64,000 nt of DNA from Proteles cristata cristata. Lineage: Eukaryota > Chordata > Mammalia > Carnivora > Hyaenidae. The notes under the pieces were generated by a model, which made no database searches, was not told the origin of the DNA, and saw only the letters and a list, made by a program, of their open reading frames with translations. Location of the stretch: the NCBI GenBank assembly GCA_017311185.1, contig JAESUZ010002888.1:248001-312000 (forward strand), given 5' to 3'. Shown piece by piece: positions 22,539 to 32,506 of this stretch. The translations under genes and the position numbers were made by a program. The first letter of the stretch is position 1. Every line of letters starts with the position of its first letter.

Positions 22539-22777
22539 CCCCCTCCTTTTTTTTTTTTTTTTTGAAAAGGAAGAGAGAGGGTACAAGCGAGAGAGGGGGA
22601 GAGAGAGAGAGAGAAGCAGGGCTCACCCAAAGCAGGGCTCATGCTTACCCGAGGTGGGACTCATGGTCACCGGAAGTGGGGGCTTGAGTTCACCCAAAGC
22701 AGAACTCGAACTCAAGAACTGTGAGATTATGACCTGAGCTGGTCAAATGCTTAACTACTGAGCCTCCCAGGTGCCCC
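22539..22777 (-). mobile_element. Felid SINE with internal ~22-nt tandem expansion
   Basis: Antisense copy with head GAGCCTCCCAGGTGCCCC and an imperfect target duplication (ATAATTCCTATT at 22527-22538, ATAATTTCTATT at 22778-22789). Unlike every other copy here, its middle (22616-22719) consists of about five head-to-tail degenerate units of about 22 nt containing GGGCTCA...CACCCAAA-type sequence. Confidence 0.9.
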
Positions 22778-22914
22778 ATAATTTCTATTGCTAATTTATG
22801 TATCCATTTATTATTTCTTTCCTTCAAATACCTGATTGAGCACCAAGTGCCAGCTATTTTGTCCAGTACTGTAGTAAAGTAAAAGCAAACAAAAAAGATA
22901 AGGTTTTTTTCAGT

Positions 22915-23850
22915 ATTTAATTGTGAAAATTTTCAAACAGGAAAAAGTTAAAAGAATTTTTCAGTGAGTATCAATATACTCACTATCGCCTAGTTTCTAT
23001 ATTTAAGCATTTTACTATGCTTGCTTCATACCATATGGATCCATCCTTCTATTCATCCATCCATCAATCTTATTTTTTGATATGTTCAAAGGAAATTTCT
23101 GGTAACAGTAGACTTTCCCTAAATACTTCATCTTACATGTCATTTACCAGAAGTTAGCCTTTGTTTGCAAGTTTATTTTCTTTAGGGTTTAAACTTCTAT
23201 ATAATGAAATGTGGAAGCTTTGGGTGAACAATCACTGAGTTTTGACAAGTTCATAGATATGTAACCCTCCAAAACTCTCAAGATACAAACCCAGAGGCCC
23301 TAGACCCCAAACTTCCTTCACTTTTCAATCCATTCCGTATCCATAGACCCCAGAGACAAGCCCTGTATTTTTCTCACCTTAGGAAAATGTTGCCAATTAT
23401 TAGGACTTCATGTAGTAGAACCCTATATAAGGTAGGTTTATGTGCACAAGATGTTTTCTCCTCTTGTGTATTGAATCATGTTTTTATCTATAATTTATTC
23501 CTTTTTATTGCTGAGTAGTATTCCGTAGGAAAAATGTATCCCCATTTCTTTATTTATTCTCCTACTAAGGGACACCTGGACTGTTTCCAGTTAAAAGCTA
23601 ATGTAAGTAAAGCAGCTATGGGGCACCTGGGTGGCTCCAACAGGGGCACCTGTTGGTTAAGAGTCCCACTCTCGATTTGGGCTCGGGTCATGATCTCATA
23701 CTTAGTAAGATCAAGCCCCAAGTGGGATTCTCTCTCCCTTCTCCTACTCATGTCTGTGCTCTCTCTCTCTTTATGTAAATATGTAAACTTTAAATAAAGC
23801 TGCTATAAATATTCTGTAAAAATCTTTTGGCTTATCCAGTGTATATGCGC
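22915..23850 (-). mobile_element. Ancient L1 3' region, antisense, split by a SINE
   Basis: Reading left to right gives an antisense 3' UTR-like part followed by the antisense ORF2 end. The latter shows TTATTGCTGAGTAGTATTCC, TTTATTTATTCTCCTACTAA, GGACACCTGGACTGTTTCCA and GCTGCTATAAATATTCTGTA. The SINE at 23620-23794 splits it. It is strongly diverged. Confidence 0.6.
23620..23794 (+). mobile_element. Felid SINE with duplicated head
   Basis: The head GGGGCACCTGGGTGGCTCCA is followed 23 nt later by a second GGGGCACCTGTTGGTTAAGA, then the rest of the SINE. The target duplication is TAAAGCAGCTAT (23608-23619) and TAAAGCTGCTAT (23795-23806). It inserted into ancient L1 sequence. Confidence 0.9.
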
Positions 23851-23859
23851 ACACACACA

Positions 23860-24172
23860 CACATGGACGCTAACTAGACTAACATGACATTTGATCTTAT
23901 TTTTATGAGTGTATTTTTAGTTTTCAAAAATAAAAGAGAAGTAAGAGAGAGATAGATAAACCATGATAATGGCTGTTACTTTCTGTCATTAAACATAAGG
24001 ATGTGCCTCACTCCAAAAAAAAGTTTTCAGCTTTGTGACTTTGTTGGAATTCTTCTGGAAACTTTCTGTGTAGTTATAATTAATAACCTTAGACTATTCA
24101 GTTACCTACAGGTCAAAGTTCTTTAAAAGACTCTGGGAAGTCTGTATTTTCAAGTTAGATAAAAATGAATAT
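23860..24172. other. No recognisable gene or repeat
   Basis: AT-rich unique-looking sequence. A short CA run (about 23851-23864) lies at its left edge. Confidence 0.4.
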
Positions 24173-24180
24173 CCTAACTT

Positions 24181-24391
24181 TTCTTTTTCTTTTAACTTTT
24201 TTAAGTTTATATACTTACTCTGAGAGAGAGAGAGAGGACACACACAAGTGGGGGAGTGGAAGAAAGAGGGTGAGATAGAATCTCAAGCAACAGTGCAGAG
24301 CGTGATGAGGGGCATAAACTCACAAGCTGTCAGATTATGACCTCAGCCAAGATCAAGAGTCAGCCCTTAATGGACTGCACCACCCAGGCCC
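24181..24391 (-). mobile_element. Diverged felid SINE
   Basis: Antisense copy with a degenerate head (CACCACCCAGGCCCC), a GAGAGAGAGAGAGGACACAC body and a CCTAACT repeat at both ends. One of the more decayed copies. Confidence 0.85.
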
Positions 24392-24617
24392 CCTAACTCA
24401 ACATTTTTCTCAGAAGCAGTCATGTCCAACAAACGTAAGTAGCAAATATTATGTATCAACCATGTGATCATATCACAGAAGCTCTGAATGACCAGAGAAA
24501 GTAAAAAAATTAATATCCTCCCTAGTTTGGAGGTTATAAACCCTTTCTGCCATTCCGAGTACAAAACAATACCCATTATGTTTAAAGTATTATGCATGTT
24601 ACGTCCAGATAACATTT

Positions 24618-24832
24618 GCTATTTTTTTAATGCTTATTTAGTTTTGAGAGAGAGAGACACAGAGTGCAAGCCAGGGAGGAGCAGAGTGAGAGGGAGACAC
24701 AGAATCTGAAACAGGCTCCGGGCTCTGAGCTGTCAGCACAAAGCCCAAAGTGGGGCTTGAACCCATCAGCCATGAAATCATAGCCTGAGCCAAAGTCAGA
24801 CGCTTAACTGGCTGAGCCACCCAGGTGCCCCT
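24618..24832 (-). mobile_element. Felid SINE
   Basis: Antisense copy with TTTAATGCTTATTTAGTTTT and head GAGCCACCCAGGTGCCCC. The short ATAACATT on both sides suggests the target duplication. Confidence 0.93.
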
Positions 24833-24842
24833 CAATAACATT

Positions 24843-25834
24843 CACTTTGACCTTGAGGTTCTGTGCTCCTCCAGTGGCTTCCCTTTATAAAGACCAGTAT
24901 GTTAAATATAAATTATGAAACTTGAAAGATATGGACTTATACCATGTGGACAATGTATTTATTGCCTTTATACCTTACAGGAATGTTTTATTCTAGAAAA
25001 CATTTTATTGCTTGTACTTCCAGAACTTATTCAGAGAGGTTTAAGAACCTGAGTAAACAAATCTGTCAAACCAAAACTAAGCACACATCCATAGAGCAGA
25101 CCCTGCATTATTGAGGCTGACAATAGAAAAGGGAAAACATGGTAGTTCCATCCATGGAAAACAATTTAATTTTTAATTCCAAACAGAATTATCCTTAAAT
25201 GTGTTCACTGTAGCAAAAGTCAATATAACAATTAAGAATTAGTATAACAAGACACTGATATTTTAGAAATGTTCCCAAAAATAATGTATCTTATGTTTTC
25301 TATCAGTGTAAATGCTGCCTTGGTATTCCTGACATTATTAGTTTGATTATATCCCATATTTTGCAGAACTACCAAATCTTCCCTGCTTATTCTAATTTTT
25401 AGTTGCTATTTTGTTTTCAGCTCCACAGATACCCTTCACTAACCCTACAGAGACCTGTGAGAGAGGCCTCTGAATTTTTTTTAACCATCGTTCTGGAGTA
25501 AGGCCACTTTAGGCTAGTCTTTTGCAAATGTAAGTAAGATTTTTTCATAATACCTTTAAAATCAATCACTTGCCAGTGAATGAAATGTGTGATACCATCC
25601 GTACAACTCTCCCTGACAGAGGTTGATGTTACTAAATAAGGTGGTTTTGTGAGAGGAGAAGTGATGCATGTATGTATATATTTATCACAAGTAAAACATG
25701 ATGCAAGGCTGGCTGTATTAAATTTGAATTGTGTTTTCCCAGAATGACCTAAGACTTTGTGTATTCTATCATCTTTCCAGTTTCATATCACTTTCAGGTG
25801 GCTGATATAGACAACTAGTTGCTGAGTTTCATGA
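24843..25834. other. No recognisable gene or repeat
   Basis: About 1 kb of AT-rich unique-looking sequence with only short open frames and no repeat I can name. Confidence 0.45.
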
Positions 25835-25846
25835 CCTCAATGTAAG

Positions 25847-26017
25847 CCACTGTTTTTTGTTGTTGTTGTTTAAATATTTGTTTACTTTTAAGAGAGCGGG
25901 AAAGGGGCAGAGAGAAAGAGGGAGACAGAGAATCCCAAGCAGACTCCTCACTGTCAGCCCATCTTGGGGCTGGAATTCACGAAACAGTGAGATCATGACC
26001 TGAGCCACTCTGGTGCC
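25847..26017 (-). mobile_element. Felid SINE lacking most of its tRNA-like 5' part
   Basis: Antisense copy. After GAGATCATGACCTGAGCC it jumps directly to ACTCTGGTGCCCC, so about 30 bp of the head including the A-box region is missing. The perfect target duplication CCTCAATGTAAG lies at 25835-25846 and 26018-26029. Confidence 0.9.
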
Positions 26018-26029
26018 CCTCAATGTAAG

Positions 26030-27433
26030 ATACTGGAATGCAAAAAAACAAAACATAAAAATAATAAAAAAACAATCAATTTTAAAAGACCATCTTACTC
26101 TTATCAATTTTGATCGCATTTTATAATATTTCATTCTTTTGACTCCAAAAGCTCCTGAAGAAGCTTATTGTGTTTCAGAAGGAAATTGGGTTTTCCATCT
26201 AAAGAATCTTTTTTATGAGAACAGAAAGTGTATCTCAAACCCAGAAAAAAGAAAATTATTTTTTCAATCTAAAGGGCAAGGTCAATCTGAAAATTTTGCC
26301 CAGGTTCAACATAACCTACTTAGAATTCTGTTCATATATACTAACAAATAAACATGTCCAGACTAATTCCAAGAATTATTTGGCACATAAGTTAATTCCC
26401 TATAAATACACTCCAACAGAGATGGCTTAGGAGAACTTTCAAGGCCCTCTACCTTTGTCTTCCCCATTCTATCCAAAATTCTATGTGATTGTACCATATC
26501 TGCATCAAAAGTAAAAGGTGTAAAATCTGTGTGTTAGGTAATGATAAAAAAAAAAACATATTAGCAAGAAGAAAAAGGAGGAGGAGGGGATGGAGGAGGG
26601 GGCGGAAGGAAGGAAAGAGAAGGAAGGAGAAGAAGAGGAGGAAGAGGAATAATATTAGCTAAAATATTATATAGGACTTAAAAGCCAAGACAGTGCCCAA
26701 GAAATATTTCATCTTTCTAAGCAGGGGCCCAGAGACGTAAAAGATAATACAGAATATGCCAAAAATTACTGATATGAGTGACACTGCTACCTAAGGGGAT
26801 GACTCAACAGCTGGAATTAATGAATGAGGTGACTATCAGATCATTACATAAGGCTTATCCAATTTGAGAAAAAAAAAATACCTTGGGCAACCCAAAACAA
26901 AAGAAAATAGCTTCACACCCAACTTCAACCTGGAATGCCACAGGGAGAACCTTTCTCTAACCAACTACTCAAGAGAGGTCTACTCTCAATCTTCCCCTTA
27001 TGGAGTGGAAAGGGCCAAAAACCTAATAAAGATAACATTCTCCTCTTTTCTTCCTGTCTCCATTTTACTCTACAACTGTTAACACAGAGGTACGGTACCT
27101 ATGGTAAGGAGGAAAGGCAATTTAAACATTCCTTCATTCAATAACATTGCTGTCTCTGTTCTCTGCGTTCCTATGTAATCTTTGAGATAAAACCATTTGC
27201 CACACAGGAAATTGCTAAGAGCATTAACTGGGGTAGTTGAAATGGAAGTCAAGCACAGAAATCACAAATAAAATGGAAACTAGTCTGTTTTTCACACTCA
27301 GGCTCCCAGAGAACATATTCTACTTCATAGAGCATACTTATTCAGTAATTTCCTTAAAGAACACTAGCAGTCTTTGCATTTTTAAAACCCAACTTCCCGC
27401 GCTATTTCCTTCCACAGCACATGAAGTGTTGAA
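26030..27433. other. No recognisable gene; purine-rich tract inside
   Basis: AT-rich unique-looking sequence apart from an A-rich patch (26040-26080) and the GGA-rich tract listed separately. Overlapping 65-72-codon open frames at 26,864-27,144 show no recognisable domain. Confidence 0.4.
26567..26650. repeat. GGA/GAA-rich low-complexity tract
   Basis: Nearly uninterrupted purines on the plus strand (AAGGAGGAGGAGGGGATGGA and similar) over about 84 bp. Not a pure microsatellite. Confidence 0.9.
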
Positions 27434-27826
27434 TTAATCACCACAGACTTTTTTTAAAGAAACAAGGCAGCCAGCAGCAAGCTTTCCAAAGCCATATCCT
27501 CCACTCCAATTAAACAGGAAAGTCCTACGTGCTCGTGACGCAAGTTTATGACAGCCTACGTCAAAAGGACAACCAAGAGACAGAAAAGAAAACGTTCGAC
27601 TCACTTTGGTCAGCAAATGTAGGTGAGAGTACCCAAAACAACTGGGAACTTGATGGTAGAGACCAAATGAAAATATCCATCATCCCTAATTTTCATCGGG
27701 GAAAGAACTAATACAACGGGCAACGCCACCAGCGGACTAATTCTGTAGAGTGAAGAGGGATTCCAGCCTCTGTCCTTCACCTGACCCTGTCTTTGAGGCT
27801 GGAACTTAATTGGGCAGGCAAACCAA

Positions 27827-28066
27827 GATGCCTCAAGGTTAGAGAACTGACACCTAGTAACAACCAATCACAGCCGAGTAGGCTTTAGGCCGTAGCCAAT
27901 CAACAATTTCCTTCCTTCGTTTCCACCTTTCCCTATAAAAGCCTCTCAGAGCGTGGCACCCTTCACCCCACTTACTCTTTGGCGCTGCTTACTTGGAATC
28001 CATTTTCACTCAAAGAAGCAGTTCAAATATTTAATACACCTTGTTTATTTTTTACTAGAAGTAAAC
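27827..28066 (+). mobile_element. LTR-like element, second copy
   Basis: It shares with 20,056-20,540 the order ATGCCTCAAGGTTAGAGAAC, AACAACCAATCACAGC, GTAGGCTTTAGG, GTAGCCAATCAAC (CCAAT box), a canonical CTATAAAAGCCTCTC TATA region and CCATTTTCACTCAAAGAAGC. The promoter-like CCAAT-TATA layout fits an LTR U3. The left end may extend to about 27,720. Confidence 0.5.
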
Positions 28067-29305
28067 AGAGTTTTAAAGAAAAAATAAATATTTATGTTTT
28101 TAGTCAACGAAACTGACTTTTAAAGTTGTTTTTGTGTTGAGGACTTTACCGTGAATATCAGTTATTGCATTGAAATGTATCAGTGCTTCCACGGAAACCT
28201 CTCTTGTTCTCGTACTCTTGTGATTCATACAGCTTACCCTAAAGGTCAGGTGGCACTTCTGCTGTCTCCAGATGCAGTGGTCTCTCCAGCATAGGTCTCG
28301 TGATGTTCCAGTTCATCCTTCCACTCTTGTTTTGTAGCTGGGTGCTTGATGACCAAATATCTTGGCTCCAGACAGGTTAGCTTCTATTGCTTCCCAAACT
28401 ACCATTCTAGTATGCATCTTCAGTTTGTAAAATCACTGCCCAGATTTCTGATTATAATCTAAGGAAACGAGTAAAACCAATGAAAACACCAACTGTTGTT
28501 TAATGGTTATTACGAAGAATAAATCCATCTGCCTTCTATATTCAGTGATAAAGAATTTCTTTCTCACTTAAATTTCTGTTTAATTTTTTTAGTACATTTC
28601 CATGTCTGCGTGTATTACACGTATCTGTATGCATGTCTTAGCTTCCATGCCAAATTTTAGTTTTTTTTAAGACCAGAAACAAATACTTAATTTTTTTCTT
28701 CTCATCAATTCATATATAGTACTTTAAATGACTGTCTGAGAAGTATAAAGTACACATGCTTTGAGACAGGATTGTGTGGCTTTGCAGTACGAATTTTAGC
28801 AAAGTAATAACTGAACTTGTTAAATATCAGAAACAAAATAACCCCCAAAATACCAGTAAACTAAAAATAGAACACTATTAGACACTAAACATGGTACCTA
28901 AAAACCTATAAAGTAGGACTTATAAAGAATACAAAAAAAATAAAAGAAAAGAAAAAGAAAAAAACCAATAGACCTCTGTCCTATTTTTTCCCAAACCTAG
29001 CCAGAGTCAGTTATATTCCCCTCATTTAATTTAATACACTTTTAATTCCTTTTGGTTTATTTCAAATCAAGAAATAATTTGCTTATTATGCTACATCTTG
29101 ACCTTTCAATTTTACACACATAAAACCAATTTATTGTCAGTGGTCAAAATTGACCTCAATAACTGCTTACTGATTTGGCGTAATAATATATGTTGACTTA
29201 TAACCATTCTCTCATTCCTTTTTATCTCATTGTAATTAAATAAGATTTTAATTTTCTGTCACCTCCTAATTTAAATAATATACTTTAAATCAAGTGAACA
29301 CCACT
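28067..29305. other. No confirmed gene; weak minus-strand open segment inside
   Basis: Mostly AT-rich. On the minus strand, about 28,242-28,370 is open for some 43 codons (including HPATKQEWKDELEHHETYAG) and ends in TGA, without a strong upstream splice acceptor. Too short to call a gene. An A/GAAA-rich patch lies at 28,928-28,965. Confidence 0.35.
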
Positions 29306-29309
29306 GTGT

Positions 29310-29838
29310 TATCTTTTTATTATTTTTTTAAATTTAAATCCAAGTTACTTAACATATAGTACAATAATGACTTCAGGAATAGAATTTAGTGATTCATCAT
29401 TTACATATAACACCCAGTGCTCATCCCAACAAGTGTCGTCTTTTTTTTTTTTTTCATTTCTAGGAGAGAGAGAGAGACAGTGTGAGCAGGGGAGGGTCAG
29501 AAAGAGTGGGAGACGCAGACTCTGAAATAGGCTCCAGGCTCTGAGCTGGCAGCACAGAGCCCGACGCGGGGCTCAGACCCACGAACCGCGAGATCATGAC
29601 CTGAGCGAAAGTCAGACGCAACTGACTAAGCCACCCAGGCGCCCCAACAAGTGTCATCTTTAATGTCTCTCACTCATGTAGTCCATCCCTCACCCAACAC
29701 CCTGCCAGCAACCCTCAGTTTGTTCTCTTTTAGAGTCGCTTACGGTTTGCCTCCCTCTCTGTTTTTATCTTATTTTTCCTTCTCTTCTCCTATGTTTATC
29801 TGTTTTGTTTCTTAAATTCCACATATGAGTGAATAATA
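29310..29838 (-). mobile_element. L1 3' end, antisense, split by a young SINE
   Basis: Reverse complement of the carnivore L1 terminus: T-rich start (the A tail), TAACACCCAGTGCTCATCCC, then after the SINE CAACCCTCAGTTTGTTCTCT, TTGCCTCCCTCTCTGTTTTT and AATTCCACATATGAGTGAA. The copy is 5'-truncated. Confidence 0.85.
29444..29644 (-). mobile_element. Young felid SINE inside an L1 end
   Basis: Antisense copy with poly-T, TTTCTAGGAGAGAGAGAGAC and head GCCACCCAGGCGCCC. Target duplication of 17 bp with one mismatch: CAACAAGTGTCGTCTTT (29427-29443) and CAACAAGTGTCATCTTT (29645-29661). Confidence 0.96.
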
Positions 29839-29844
29839 TAATTA

Positions 29845-29958
29845 TGGGAGGATGGATGGGCTAAATTGATAAGAGCCATTAAGGAATCTACTCCTGAAAT
29901 CATTATTGTACTTTATGTTAACTAACCCAGATGTAAATTGAAAAAAATAAATTAAATA
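29845..29958 (+). mobile_element. L1 3' end, sense, abutting an antisense L1 end
   Basis: TAAGAGCCATTAAGGAATCT, ACTCCTGAAATCATTATTGT and TTTATGTTAACTAACCCAGA followed by an A-rich tail are the last ~110 bp of a carnivore L1 in sense orientation. It sits beside the antisense copy that ends at about 29838. Confidence 0.8.
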
Positions 29959-30930
29959 GAAAAACATACAGTAAAAAAGTTAAATATAAATCTTTATGTT
30001 ATTTAAGACAATATTATTCAAGTTTTCAGTAATGAAAACCATCCTATGTTTGACTTATACGAAACAATATATAAAAATATCAAAATAGAGAAGGGAGTGG
30101 AGGGAATACTGGGCAGAGAAATTTTGAATGTGAACCTATCAAAGGAATTCAACTTTTCCCTCTAATTTGATTACTCCTTTTTTGTAGCAATGTGTTCTAA
30201 TGTTTTATACAGAAGTCTTGTAGCAATAGTATTAAGTGAGAAAACTTTAGAGACAGAATCATTAGGATGCACGGAGTATTCTACAGCTGTGCACAGAGAC
30301 ATGGCAAGCAGGGCTGGCTATCAGACTTTGGGCATGAAACCTCTTGCTACTGGGCTTTCAAAGTGCCCAGCTAAAGAAATACCACCTTTCTCCTTGGTGA
30401 AATTGAGTCCAGGGCACAGAAAAATATGACATGAGAAAAGGGTCTGATTTAGCCCTGTTGTACCATCTCAGGTTTCATGTTTGGTGTGAAGATCGACCTC
30501 ACCATCAGGCCTATGAGGAGTCACTGTCTGAGGTTTCCAGTTGCTGTTCACTGCCACGGTAACACAGCGTGAATCTTTCCAATTTATGCTGTTTGGAGAA
30601 GTGCGAGACTCTACCCAGGTAGCATAGACATTGCATCCAAACATTACTATTGAGTAGGACTGATTTTCTAAAGCACTGGGCTGTGGCTAGTTTCTATGGA
30701 AGTTTTCAGAAAGTCAAGTTCTTCATGGGAGGCCAGTCAAATGGAATCCATGTTAAGTAAGTTAATTTTTCTCTCTCACTACTCAGTCAGTCTCAGAGGA
30801 AGCTCCTGCTGCCTTTTTCACCTCATCTGACTCTCCATTCACTGTTCTTTCAAAGGTAACAGGAAGTCACCTCCAAATAGTCAAACATATGGTCATCTTT
30901 AATCCATGAGCATTTGAAAAATCAATATAT
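29959..30930. other. No recognisable gene or repeat
   Basis: Unique-looking. A 79-codon open frame at 30,190-30,429 has no recognisable domain. Confidence 0.4.
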
Positions 30931-31047
30931 ATAACAATGCTGATTCAAAGGGGCACATGCACCCCAATGTTTAAAGCAGCACTATCATCAATACAAATTA
31001 TAGAAAGAAACCAAATGTCCATCAACTGATGAATGGATTAAGATGTG

Positions 31048-31049
<2 letters not shown>

Positions 31050-31090
<41 letters not shown>
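31050..31090. repeat. (CA)n microsatellite in an L1 relic
   Basis: About 20 uninterrupted dinucleotide units inside the decayed ORF2 end. Confidence 0.97.
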
Positions 31091-31091
<1 letters not shown>

Positions 31092-31485
31092 TGGAATACT
31101 GCTTTGTGATGAAAAAGAATGAAATGTTGCCATTCACAACATTGTGAATGGAACTAGAGGATATCATGCTAAGGGAAATAAGTCAGAGAAAGACACATAT
31201 TATATGATTTCACTCATATGTGGAATTTGAGAAACTTAACAGATCAACATAGGGGAAGGGAAAGAAAAATAAGATAAAAACAGAAAGGGAGGCAAAGTAT
31301 AAATGACTCTTAAGGAGAGAGAACAAACTGAGGGTTGATAGAGGGGATGGGGGGGTCAGTTAAACAGGTGATGAGCATTAAGGAGGCTACTTTTCAGGAT
31401 GAGCACTGGGTGTTATATGTAAGAGATGAATCACTGGGTTCTATTCCTGAAGCCAAGACTACACTACATGTTAACTAACTTAAGT

Positions 31486-31493
31486 ATAAGAAA

Positions 31494-31545
<52 letters not shown>

Positions 31546-31551
31546 AAAAAA
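31486..31551. repeat. (GAAA)n microsatellite grown from an L1 A tail
   Basis: About 14 tetranucleotide units directly after the L1 3' terminus, followed by a short A run. Confidence 0.95.
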
Positions 31552-31559
31552 GATTAATA

Positions 31560-32305
31560 TAAACTTTTAAAAAAGAAATCTAAGTAACAGTACATGCCTC
31601 TTATACTTTATTTCCTCCCTCAAATAATGATATTGAGGTTTATATTAATATTCTTCAAAAAATCACATCCTAGTTTTTAAAAAATCAAGTTCTCTATCAG
31701 TTTTTAAAATCATTTTATATTTATTTATTTTCATGTTTTTCCTATTTAATTTTGTTCCCAAATTTTTAATTTATTCATTGATTTTTCATTCTGATAAATT
31801 TTAAGTGAAAAAAACATTATTTTTATAGTTAATAAAGATCAATATATTTTATAACTTATCTGACCCTGCTTATAACTCTATATCATACTTCGTTTAGGCT
31901 ACAGTTTGTCTTTCACACAGTTACTATGAGTGGCATATTCCATTAGTCCTTAATATCTGAAATGACTTGACTTCATCGTCAATCTTGATAACTTTTGTTT
32001 TATTCTGGGAAGAGAGTATTACGCTGACAGTAATAGAGCCTTAGAAGGTAGAAAATATTACTCAGTGGCCTTTTGGCATCTATTGCTCCTGATGAAAATT
32101 TTGTAGTCAATCTTCTTCCTTTTCCTCTGTGGAAAATCTTTTCTATGCAAGCTTTTAATTTTTCACCTTCTCATTCATGCTACAAATTCATCACAATCTA
32201 AGTGTGTGTTTATTGTATTTATCCTGCTCTATGTGTAATCTAACAATTTGTATTCAATTCTAAAACAAATTCAGTCTTTTTTAAAAATATTTTTTGCCAA
32301 TCCTT
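31560..32305. other. Possible ancient L1-like sequence, otherwise nothing
   Basis: The stretch around 32,050-32,240 (GGCCTTTTGGCATCTATTGC, TTTATTGTATTTATCCTGCT) vaguely follows an antisense L1 5'-region theme. This is weak. The rest is AT-rich and unassigned. Confidence 0.3.
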
Positions 32306-32318
32306 CTGAGTTTTAACC

Positions 32319-32493
32319 TTTTTTGAGACAGAGAAAGAGAGAGAGAGTAGGCGAAAGGCAGAGAGAGGGGAGAGAAAGAAAGAGAATCCTGCACTAAAGG
32401 CATGGAACCCAATGAGGGGGTCTATCTCATGAATCTGATATTATGACCAGAAATCAAGAGTCAGACACAACCAACTGAGCCACCAAGATGCCC
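32319..32493 (-). mobile_element. Diverged felid SINE
   Basis: Antisense copy with a GAGACAGAGAAAGAGAGAGA body and head GAGCCACCAAGATGCCC. Imperfect target duplication CTGAGTTTTAACC (32306-32318) and CTGAATTTTAGAC (32494-32506). Old copy. Confidence 0.87.
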
Positions 32494-32506
32494 CTGAATT
32501 TTAGAC

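Larger units (their letters stand above)
30935..31551 (+). mobile_element. 5'-truncated L1 3' end with CA and GAAA microsatellites
   Basis: The ORF2 end is recognisable (GGGGCACATGCACCCCAATG, CAAATGTCCATCAACTGATG, GGAATACTGCTTTGTGATGA). The 3' UTR follows (GATTTCACTCATATGTGGAA, GATGAGCACTGGGTGTTATA, ATGTTAACTAACTTAAGTAT). A (CA)n array interrupts the ORF2 relic. The A tail has become (GAAA)n. Confidence 0.88.

Noticed and set aside
20056..28066. Complete provirus between the two LTR-like copies
   Set aside because: The interval contains an MLT1-type LTR, L1 relics and SINEs and no recognisable gag, pol or env sequence. The two copies are quite diverged.
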